Shown here piece by piece: positions 1 to 5,210 of a DNA stretch of 7,008 bases. The notes beneath the pieces are model-generated. The model had not been told where the DNA came from. It did no database searches and worked only from the letters and a program-made list of their open reading frames with translations. Where the stretch lies: the NCBI GenBank assembly GCA_030690875.1, contig JAUYFP010000072.1:1-7008 (forward strand). The letters run 5' to 3'. Source of the DNA: a bacterium (lineage in GTDB: Bacteria > Patescibacteriota > Patescibacteriia > UBA1558 > GWA2-36-10). Both the position numbers and the translations under genes were made by a program. Positions within the stretch are counted from its first letter, which is position 1. Each line of letters starts with the position of its first letter.

Positions 1-1247
1 GTGCCGGTTTTGTCAAAAACAATGGTATCTATTTTATGCGCTGTTTCCAAACTCTGGGAATCTTTTATCAAAATACCATTAGCCGCTCCTTTACCCGAGG
101 AAACCATTATAGCTGTCGGCGTGGCTAGACCCAAGGCGCAAGGGCAGGCAATGACTATGACTGCGACAGCATTTATCAAACTAATTTCCAAGCTGGCGTT
201 TAATACCAGTAGCCAAAACAAAAAAGTAATTATTGATATAGCCAAAACAATTGGCACAAAAATTCCCGAAACCTTATCAGCCAGTTTTTGAATAGGCGCT
301 TTTGAGGCCTGAGCATTGGCCACCAATTTTATAATCTGTGCCAAGACAGTATCATTGCCAATTTTATTTACCCGGATTTTTAAGAGCCCAAAGTTGTTGA
401 TAGTGGCGCCATAAACAAAATCACCCGGCTTTTTTTCTACCGGTATACTCTCGCCCGTTATCATTGACTGGTCGATTGCACTTTCTCCCTCAATAATCTC
501 TCCATCTAAGGGAATTTTTTCTCCCGGCTTTACCAAAAGCAGATCACCAATTTTTATTTCGGCAATATCTTTTTTTATTTCTTGACCATTAATTAACACC
601 ACAGCTTTTTTGACACCTAAGGACAATAATTGCTTAATGGCCAGCGAAGCTCGGCCTTTGCTTTTTTCCTCCAAATATTTTCCCAACAAAATCAAAGTTA
701 TGATTATAGCCGCTGTTTCAAAATAAACTTGTTGCTCGGTCAAAACCGCATACAAACTATAAAAATAAGCGGCCAAAGTGCCAATAGATATCAAGGTGTC
801 CATGTTGGCTTGAAATCTTTTTAGCTGTATGAACATGCCTTGATGAAACTGAAATCCAAAAACAAAAACTACGATAAAAGTAAAAATAATCATCACTAGC
901 ATCGTCAAATCCTCGCCGATAATTTCGCCCATATCAAAAAACATTGAAAACAAAAGGGGCAGAGTAAAAATAGCCGCTAAAATAAATTTTCTATAACTCT
1001 TTCTAACTAATAATAAATCATCTTGAGATTCATTTTCCTGTAAAATTCTGTAAGCGCCAACTTTTTTTATGGCTCGTTCAATTTCCGCCAAATCTATCTT
1101 GGTCTTATCAAATTCAATTTGCGCGGAATTGTTGGCGTAGTTGACGCTGGCATTTTTGACGCCCGCTTGGCTCTTGATGCTTTTTTCAATATTTACAGCG
1201 CAAGAAGCGCAATGCATACCAGCTATTTTTATATTTATATTTTCCAT
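1..1247 (-). CDS. copA: Cu+-exporting P1B-type ATPase CopA (partial, C-terminal part beyond window)
   Basis: Pumps Cu+ out of the cytoplasm across the inner membrane, driven by ATP. The window holds 415 complete codons; the family is usually about 700-800 residues, so the rest of the P-domain, the N-domain and the last membrane helices lie beyond the left edge. Seen in order: an N-terminal HMA domain (about 1-70) with GMHCASC at 10-16; hydrophobic helices near 86-106, 114-134, 147-169 and 174-192; the actuator motif TGES at 264-267; the metal-site motif [11 protein letters not shown] in a membrane helix (C368, P369, C370); and the phosphorylation motif DKTG with D412. CPC followed by ALGLATP is the form typical of P1B-1 copper pumps rather than Zn/Cd pumps. 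The ATG at 1247 follows the stop of the upstream gene by 15 bp, with no Shine-Dalgarno sequence. It is the third gene of the csoR operon, which supports copper as substrate. Confidence 0.95.
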   Translation of the reverse strand, partial: MENINIKIAGMHCASCAVNIEKSIKSQAGVKNASVNYANNSAQIEFDKTKIDLAEIERAIKKVGAYRILQENESQDDLLLVRKSYRKFILAAIFTLPLLFSMFFDMGEIIGEDLTMLVMIIFTFIVVFVFGFQFHQGMFIQLKRFQANMDTLISIGTLAAYFYSLYAVLTEQQVYFETAAIIITLILLGKYLEEKSKGRASLAIKQLLSLGVKKAVVLINGQEIKKDIAEIKIGDLLLVKPGEKIPLDGEIIEGESAIDQSMITGESIPVEKKPGDFVYGATINNFGLLKIRVNKIGNDTVLAQIIKLVANAQASKAPIQKLADKVSGIFVPIVLAISIITFLFWLLVLNASLEISLINAVAVIVIACPCALGLATPTAIMVSSGKGAANGILIKDSQSLETAHKIDTIVFDKTG

Positions 1248-1262
1248 AGTATTTATAAAAAA

Positions 1263-2594
1263 TTATTCGACAATAAATTTACCCCGCACCATGCCCATAG
1301 AACAGCTAAAATTTATAGTCCCAGCTTTCTCGGGCGTAAATTCAATAATATTTTCTCCCGGAGATAAAGTGCGTCTAATATTTAAAGACGGCACAATAAT
1401 ATCCCTAGTGCAACCGGATACTTGCTGGCCGTCTATCACCCATTTGACCGGCACGCCTCTTTGCAATTTAAAGACGCTGGGATTATAACCGCTATAATCA
1501 ACAGCCATATTGACCACTTGCGCGTTGGCGCTACTTATAACATTACCCATTTTATTTTCGGCCAAAAAATTAATATCTATGCCTCTGATGGCCAAACCAG
1601 AAGACAAAGTATAAAAAGCAAAAAATAAAACCATCAGCCCAATCGCTTTTTGAACAACCACAGTTTTCATATTTTTAAAACGAGTAGTGGCTACTCCCAA
1701 ACCAAATAAAACCGGCATAGTGCCTAGGGCAAAAATAAATAAGGTCATAGCTCCGGTCAAAAAACTGCCCGAAGACATGGCAAAAAGCTGCATGCTCTGA
1801 GTAAAACCGCAAGGCAAAAAGAAACTAAGCGCTCCTAGGGCCAGTGGCGCCATAGCGTGCTCTGACTCTTGCAGTTTATTCCAGACGCTCAGGCTTTTTT
1901 TAGGCATTCTAATTCCCAGAGCGCTAATAGAAGACACAAAGCCCAAAATATTTAGCGCTAGCCAGAGTAGCACTAAGGCAATAAAAATAGTAAAGGCGCT
2001 AATAAATGCGTCTGATACTTTAAACCAAGAGCCAATAATTCCCAATACTCCACCTAGCAAAAAAAATGTTGTTAAACGCCCTAAATGAAATAATAAATGC
2101 GGTTTCAAATTCTTTTGGTAAAAATTGCCAGAAGCGTTATATTTGCTGGCAAAAGACATAACCACGGCACCGACCACCATCAGGCAAGTTGACAGCGATG
2201 CCACAATGCCAATGATAAACGCCGCGCCATAGTTTACATTGCTGACATCAACACTGAACCAGCCCAAAAGCCCGATCCACTTTAAATACTTATAAATCAA
2301 ATAAATACCTAAGACCAACAAAATAGAATAAAACCACTGCTCGGCCCTAACTTTTGATCTCTGATTTTTTATCGGCGTGAGCGAAGCCTCATAACCAACC
2401 GATTTTATCCTCGCTTCAATATCCTGCCAAGGAAACTCCTCGCAGTTACAAGCTACTTGAGCCGAACCTTTGCGGTGGCTGATTTTTATGTCCTCAATGC
2501 CATTAATTTTTTTTAAAGAATCACTAATAAGCACTTCGCAAGAAGCGCAATGCATACCCGATATATAAACTACTCGATTGTGTTTGCTAGCCAT
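1263..2594 (-). CDS. HMA - TauE/SafE-like membrane core - cupredoxin-like fusion protein
   Basis: Probable copper trafficking or export protein of 443 residues. Seen: an N-terminal HMA domain (1-75) with GMHCASC at 13-19 and an extra CNC at 49-51; about seven hydrophobic helices (roughly 87-106, 122-146, 168-190, 196-222, 247-270, 277-303, 312-336); and a C-terminal beta-rich domain (about 358-443) ending in FSCSMGM then GKFIVE. The core has an LPCGF motif at 260-264, as in the DsbD/TauE/SafE-type transporter families. The tail resembles small cupredoxin-like domains, but its candidate ligands are C395, C431, M433 and M435, with no histidine. Seven helices would place HMA in the cytosol and the tail outside (inference). 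The gene begins 9 bp after csoR and ends 15 bp before copA. The transported species and direction cannot be read from sequence; automatic annotation would probably say sulfite exporter, which the context does not support. Confidence 0.85.
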   Translation of the reverse strand: MASKHNRVVYISGMHCASCEVLISDSLKKINGIEDIKISHRKGSAQVACNCEEFPWQDIEARIKSVGYEASLTPIKNQRSKVRAEQWFYSILLVLGIYLIYKYLKWIGLLGWFSVDVSNVNYGAAFIIGIVASLSTCLMVVGAVVMSFASKYNASGNFYQKNLKPHLLFHLGRLTTFFLLGGVLGIIGSWFKVSDAFISAFTIFIALVLLWLALNILGFVSSISALGIRMPKKSLSVWNKLQESEHAMAPLALGALSFFLPCGFTQSMQLFAMSSGSFLTGAMTLFIFALGTMPVLFGLGVATTRFKNMKTVVVQKAIGLMVLFFAFYTLSSGLAIRGIDINFLAENKMGNVISSANAQVVNMAVDYSGYNPSVFKLQRGVPVKWVIDGQQVSGCTRDIIVPSLNIRRTLSPGENIIEFTPEKAGTINFSCSMGMVRGKFIVE

Positions 2595-2603
2595 ATATAA
2601 ATA

Positions 2604-2885
2604 TTATTTATTAGATAATTTATTAAGTTGTAAAATTTCTTCAATCATCTGCTTTTGTTTGCTGGCATTGTTGGAATTCATCACTGATTTAAAACAGCTG
2701 TTTAAATGATGCTCCAATAAATTCTGATTGATTGAGCGCAAAAAGCCAATAACTGCCAAATTCTGTTGCATAATATCTATGCAATATCGCCCTTCTTCTT
2801 TCATAGTTATTATTTTGCTAATTAAGCTCTGAGCTTTTTTTAAGCTAATAAGCGTTTTGTCGGCTGATTTTTTTCCGCTAGTCAT
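2604..2885 (-). CDS. csoR: CsoR-type copper-sensing transcriptional repressor
   Basis: A 93-residue all-helical DNA-binding repressor of the CsoR/RcnR family; members bind operator DNA without metal and let go when they bind Cu(I). The three Cu(I) ligands of CsoR are all present at the expected spacing: C35 (in RYCID), H60 and C64 (in HHLNSC). This C-H-C pattern separates copper sensors from nickel/cobalt sensors (RcnR), which use additional histidines. Length is normal for the family (about 85-110). It is the first gene of the operon and is followed by the HMA/SafE/cupredoxin gene and copA. A palindrome overlapping its own promoter suggests autoregulation. The ATG at 2885 leaves a leader of about 43 nt and has no Shine-Dalgarno sequence upstream. 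Confidence 0.92.
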   Translation of the reverse strand: MTSGKKSADKTLISLKKAQSLISKIITMKEEGRYCIDIMQQNLAVIGFLRSINQNLLEHHLNSCFKSVMNSNNASKQKQMIEEILQLNKLSNK

Positions 2886-2908
2886 AATTTTAAATAAATA
2901 ATAGTTAT

Positions 2909-2935
2909 TATACCTACACCTATGGTATAGGTATA
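2909..2935. promoter_or_regulatory. 27-bp palindrome, probable CsoR operator
   Basis: Inverted repeat centred on 2922: the outer half TATACCTA (2909-2916) pairs with TAGGTATA (2928-2935), and inner ACC (2918-2920) pairs with GGT (2924-2926). Only one arm position (2917/2927) mismatches outside the centre. Long dyads with TACC/GGTA half-sites are typical of CsoR operators. It covers the predicted transcription start and the edge of the -10 box of the csoR promoter. Binding itself is inferred. Confidence 0.8.
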
Positions 2936-2963
2936 TAGTACTATCCCCTATAATTTATGTCAA
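2935..2963 (-). promoter_or_regulatory. Sigma70-type promoter of the csoR operon
   Basis: On the minus strand a consensus -35 TTGACA (2958-2963) is followed by a 17-bp spacer and a -10 TACTAT (2935-2940, 5 of 6 consensus). Transcription should start near 2928, about 43 nt before the csoR start. The -10 box touches the palindrome at 2909-2935, which fits repression by occlusion. Confidence 0.85.
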
Positions 2964-2974
2964 GAATTACGAAT

Positions 2975-2999
2975 ACCCCAATGCCAAGCATTGGGGTTT
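2975..2999 (+). terminator. Hairpin with T-rich tail, plus-strand orientation
   Basis: A perfect 10-bp stem, ACCCCAATGC (2975-2984) against GCATTGGGGT (2988-2997), with loop CAA. On the plus strand it is followed by TTTGTTTATTTATTT, as in a rho-independent terminator. No T-run follows on the minus strand. No plus-strand gene precedes it, so it may stop antisense transcription or have another role. It ends 12 bp from the csoR -35 box. Confidence 0.4.
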
Positions 3000-3025
3000 G
3001 TTTATTTATTTACTAAGACCCCACC

Positions 3026-3139
3026 TGCCTCGTCCCGCCCTCCGTAGTCCTGAGCGTAGCGAAGGACGAAGGAGGGTCAAGTCAAACTAGCTCTTCGCGA
3101 CCCCGTTTTTCGCGAAAGTCAGGATAAAAGGCCGAGGCA
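3026..3139. other. GC-rich multi-hairpin intergenic element
   Basis: A 7-bp closing helix, TGCCTCG (3026-3032) with CGAGGCA (3133-3139), encloses two further hairpins: 3038-3076 (described separately) and TTCGCG (3094-3099) with CGCGAA (3111-3116). The stretch is clearly richer in G and C than its surroundings and has no convincing ORF. It could be a structured RNA or a mobile extragenic element. It matches no tRNA, SRP RNA or RNase P pattern that I know. Confidence 0.5.
3038..3076. repeat. REP-like extragenic palindrome
   Basis: A two-step hairpin: outer CCCTCC (3038-3043) with GGAGGG (3071-3076), and inner GTCCT (3047-3051) with AGGAC (3063-3067), around a loop containing GAGCGTAGCGA. The core TCCTGAGCG...CGAAGGA resembles a dispersed palindromic motif I recognise from intergenic regions of many unrelated bacteria. 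Only one copy is in the window, so its repetition here is inferred. Confidence 0.55.
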
Positions 3140-3143
3140 ATAC

Positions 3144-3184
3144 AAAAACTCCTTGGTAATTTTCATCACCCAAAAGGAGTTTTA
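3144..3184 (-). terminator. Rho-independent terminator (bidirectional)
   Basis: A 10-bp stem, AAAACTCCTT (3145-3154) with AAGGAGTTTT (3174-3183), extended inside by GGT/ACC with a small bulge. On the minus strand it ends in TTTTTG, 15 nt past the stop at 3199, so it closes the small transcription unit that starts near 3467. The plus strand also ends in TTTTATT. Confidence 0.75.
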
Positions 3185-3198
3185 TTATCTACCAACAA

Positions 3199-3309
3199 TT
3201 ACAAATCTTTGACTTCGCTTCTGCTTCCATCGGAATTATACTTATAAGTAACGCCGTCTAGTTCATCTAAGGTCAGCTTATGCGAGCCGTCACAATAGGG
3301 CTGACGGTT
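3199..3309 (-). pseudogene. CDGSH-like open stretch without a start codon
   Basis: Thirty-six codons follow the stop of the small ORF (3310-3312) in the same frame and end at TAA (3199-3201). The translation starts NRQPYCDGSHK and ends EVKDL. PxCDGSH is the second half of the iron-sulfur motif of CDGSH (mitoNEET-type) proteins, with C at codon 6 and H at codon 10. The first half (CxC) is absent, and no Cys codon lies just upstream in any minus-strand frame. There is no ATG, GTG or usable TTG in frame. It could be a decayed CDGSH domain, a C-terminal extension reached only by stop readthrough, or a chance resemblance. It lies inside the small transcription unit, between its promoter and terminator. 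Confidence 0.35.
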
Positions 3310-3311
3310 TT
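3287..3311 (+). terminator. Short hairpin next to the small ORF stop codon
   Basis: A 6-bp stem, CCGTCA (3287-3292) with TGACGG (3302-3307), with a 9-nt loop. On the plus strand it is followed by TTTTATTT and looks like a weak terminator. On the minus strand the same stem-loop begins 2 nt after the TAA stop of the 40-codon ORF. Either role is uncertain. Confidence 0.3.
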
Positions 3312-3432
3312 ATTTACTATGCTTTTTCTTGGCCTTGGCTTCAAGCATAACTCTTTTTACTTCCAGTCTTTTTTTGGTTTTCTTGGAAGACGATTTTTGT
3401 TTTCTACCAGCCGCGTGTTGTCTTTTTGCCAT
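3310..3432 (-). CDS. Small lysine-rich basic protein (40 aa), unknown function
   Basis: I do not recognise this family. The ORF runs from ATG at 3432 to TAA at 3312-3310 and encodes 40 residues beginning MAKRQHAAGRKQ and ending KAKKKHSK. About half of the residues are Lys, Arg or His, it has no cysteine and no hydrophobic segment, and the middle (about 20-36) could form a charged helix. Such composition suits binding to RNA, DNA or the ribosome, but that is only an inference. Support for a real gene: a good promoter (-35 at 3496-3501, -10 at 3474-3479) lies about 35 nt upstream, and a terminator lies downstream at 3144-3184. An in-frame CDGSH-like stretch follows its stop codon. Confidence 0.6.
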   Translation of the reverse strand: MAKRQHAAGRKQKSSSKKTKKRLEVKRVMLEAKAKKKHSK

Positions 3433-3473
3433 ATTCGTATTATTTATTTTTAAACTTATTAAATACTTGCTTC

Positions 3474-3501
3474 ATTATACCAAAAAACCGCCTTTTGACA
3501 A
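3474..3501 (-). promoter_or_regulatory. Promoter of the small basic-protein unit, nested in a terminator
   Basis: The minus strand reads -35 TTGTCA (3496-3501), a 16-bp spacer and -10 TATAAT (3474-3479), with TGG before the -10 giving an extended -10 (TGnTATAAT). Transcription should start near 3467. The -35 box lies in the loop of the terminator at 3482-3516, and the spacer contains the terminator's 3' arm and T-run. Confidence 0.75.
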
Positions 3502-3516
3502 ATCAGGCGGTTTTTG
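3482..3516 (-). terminator. Rho-independent terminator of the glycoside hydrolase gene (bidirectional)
   Basis: Inverted repeat: AAAAACCGCC (3483-3492) with GGCGGTTTTT (3506-3515), loop of 13 nt. On the minus strand the stem ends in TTTTTT, 10 nt beyond the hydrolase stop at 3526. The plus strand also ends in TTTTTG. Confidence 0.8.
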
Positions 3517-3525
3517 AAAATTATT

Positions 3526-5193
3526 TTATTGAGCTCTATTGTCAAAAATATCATAATTGAGCTTGGCTACTGGATTTATTCCCTCCATTTTCATCAATCC
3601 TGTAAGAGGATGATTTATGCCTTCTCCTTCTCCACTAATCATCCTAAAATAATAAGCTTCTAAGATTGGTAATGGAGTCAAGGCATCCAAATATCTTTGC
3701 AGTTCAGTGGCTTGAAATTCTTCACTATAAGGATCAAACCTAGTATCATTTTCATTCGGTCCGCCAAACTCAGTCACTATAACTGGCTTATTGTTTACAT
3801 TAAAATTGCTCTGCAAAGCCGTCATGTATTCATCCCAATTTTCCGGATCATCATAAAAATGAACATCAACCATATCATATTTAGCATTGGCAAAAACATA
3901 AGCCACTTTTTCATTTTTAGCTATTACATCATTTGATCTACACCAAGTCGTTCTTTGTTTGTCAGACACTAATTGACCATCATTATAAAATTCATTTATC
4001 AAATTAAGCTTGCAAGCGGCTACATAAATCAAAGGCCATTTGGTGATAGAACCCAATGACACTTTGGTGTCGGGAGAGTATTTTTTAACAGTATCATAAA
4101 GTATATTGGCATATTTTACATAGTCCTGAGCTGTGCCGATAAAATGAAGATTTGAGTCCCATTCATTGCTGAATTCTATCTTATCAATTTTTCCCGGATA
4201 TCTTTGTACTATGGCTTGTATATACTTAGCAAAATCATCTTCATATTCCGGCTTAAACACACAAGAATCTTGATTAGCTAAATCTACCCGACAATACCAA
4301 CTAATAGAACCATTCACAATACCAACTGGCTTGATAATAAAAATAATATCTTTATCAGCGGCCGAAAGACTATTTACTCTCATGTCCAGACCCGCCCAAA
4401 TATATTCTCCAGACACTGGTTCCCTAAGAATCCAATTTTCCCAAATTTTGGTTTTATTTATACCTAAATCATTCATTACCGATATAGAAAAATCTGTTTC
4501 TGCTCGCGTTCTCATATTAACATCTAAACCAAACTCCAATTCATTAGTTGGCGCGCTGACTGCTGCGCATTCCGGCACCCACTGATTGCACCAAGTCTGG
4601 TTTTGATTATTAGCCCCATAAATAACAACATCATTTATATCGTGAACACCATCGTCATTAGCATCAAAGGTGCCTAAACAAGCAGAAAATAATTCAGCGT
4701 CCGCCAAATTATATAAACCATCGTTGTTATGATCACAAGTCTGCTGAATCATGGTATTGCCACCAGCAATAGTACATTCAGGTAAAAACTTAGTACACCA
4801 ACTCGTATTATTTTTATTAGCTGAATAAAGACCAATATCCGTTAAACTATGAACACCATCATTATTGGCGTCAAAGGTATTTTTACAACCAAGAAAAAGA
4901 CCAACATCTACTAAATTATATAAACCATCGCCATTGTGGTCGCAAGTGCCTGTGTCTATATTCGCCTTAGTGATGGTCGTTGGCAAAGATACTTGTTTAC
5001 TAGTGTCTTTTGGCTTATTCAAAGCTTTTTCCCCAAAGCTCATGTTGAATATATTAATAGCAAAAACCGAACCCAAAATAAGGCTGGAAACCATCAAAAG
5101 ACTCAAAGCCAACTTCTGCTGGACGACCATTTTTGTCTTAATGACTATTTTCTTTTTTTCATTTTTGTTATCCATATTTTTTTGTTTAATCAT
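3526..5193 (-). CDS. Exported glycoside hydrolase (clan GH-A fold) with two dockerin-like modules
   Basis: A 555-residue protein. Seen: a basic N-terminus and one hydrophobic segment (about 28-49), a signal peptide or membrane anchor; two dockerin-like modules (84-140 and 153-209), each with two DxNxDG calcium-type loops; then a catalytic domain (about 218-550). SNEW at 342-345 matches the Asn-Glu acid/base motif of clan GH-A after strand 4 (E344), VTEFGG at 473-478 matches the nucleophile after strand 7 (E475), and DVHFY (443-447) suits strand 6. The enzyme should cleave beta-linked polysaccharide or glycan outside the cell by a retaining mechanism. The exact GH family (GH5-, GH39- or GH51-like) and substrate cannot be told. 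It starts 17 bp after the Clp-like gene and ends before a clear terminator. The start could be ATG at 5193 or at 5175, since the start region is duplicated. No cohesin partner is visible. Confidence 0.8.
   Translation of the reverse strand: MIKQKNMDNKNEKKKIVIKTKMVVQQKLALSLLMVSSLILGSVFAINIFNMSFGEKALNKPKDTSKQVSLPTTITKANIDTGTCDHNGDGLYNLVDVGLFLGCKNTFDANNDGVHSLTDIGLYSANKNNTSWCTKFLPECTIAGGNTMIQQTCDHNNDGLYNLADAELFSACLGTFDANDDGVHDINDVVIYGANNQNQTWCNQWVPECAAVSAPTNELEFGLDVNMRTRAETDFSISVMNDLGINKTKIWENWILREPVSGEYIWAGLDMRVNSLSAADKDIIFIIKPVGIVNGSISWYCRVDLANQDSCVFKPEYEDDFAKYIQAIVQRYPGKIDKIEFSNEWDSNLHFIGTAQDYVKYANILYDTVKKYSPDTKVSLGSITKWPLIYVAACKLNLINEFYNDGQLVSDKQRTTWCRSNDVIAKNEKVAYVFANAKYDMVDVHFYDDPENWDEYMTALQSNFNVNNKPVIVTEFGGPNENDTRFDPYSEEFQATELQRYLDALTPLPILEAYYFRMISGEGEGINHPLTGLMKMEGINPVAKLNYDIFDNRAQ
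4567..4944 (-). repeat. Tandem duplicated dockerin/EF-hand-like module
   Basis: Two copies of a module of about 57 residues repeat with a 69-residue (207-bp) period: residues 84-140 (4774-4944) and 153-209 (4567-4737). Each has cysteines at the same relative positions (C84/C103/C133/C140 and C153/C172/C202/C209), paired loops CDHNxDGLYNL and FDANxDGVH, and a closing WC...PEC. The copies are diverged, so the duplication is not recent. Confidence 0.8.
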
Positions 5194-5208
5194 ATTTTTT
5201 TGTTTAAT
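5173..5208. repeat. Exact 18-bp tandem duplication at the hydrolase start
   Basis: Positions 5173-5190 and 5191-5208 are identical. On the minus strand each copy ends in ATG, and the 18-bp unit keeps frame, so the gene has two equivalent start codons at 5193 and 5175. The first encodes six extra residues, MIKQKN. Confidence 0.9.
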
Positions 5209-5210
5209 TT

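Noticed and set aside
1..291. Plus-strand ORF at the left edge
   Set aside because: It lies opposite the conserved CPC and DKTG motifs of copA, and its translation has no recognisable features; it is a shadow of copA.
1119..1628. Several plus-strand ORFs of 68-115 codons
   Set aside because: They overlap the conserved HMA part of copA and the cupredoxin and membrane part of the SafE-like gene, with no recognisable domains.
3026..3139. tRNA, SRP RNA or tmRNA in the GC-rich element
   Set aside because: No tRNA arms, no SRP GGAAG apical motif in the right setting and no tmRNA tag frame; only generic hairpins are visible.
3287..3312. Selenocysteine insertion or alternative genetic code at the in-frame stop
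   Set aside because: The stop is TAA, not TGA, and the other genes read normally with the standard code and without internal TGA codons.
3329..3517. Plus-strand ORF of 62 codons rich in Leu and Phe
   Set aside because: It is antisense to the lysine-rich small ORF, whose AAA/AAG codons produce the Phe/Leu run, and it runs through the terminator at 3482-3516.
4567..4944. CRISPR array, considered because of the regular repeated text
   Set aside because: The repeats are two diverged coding modules with a 207-bp period in one reading frame, not short identical repeats with spacers.
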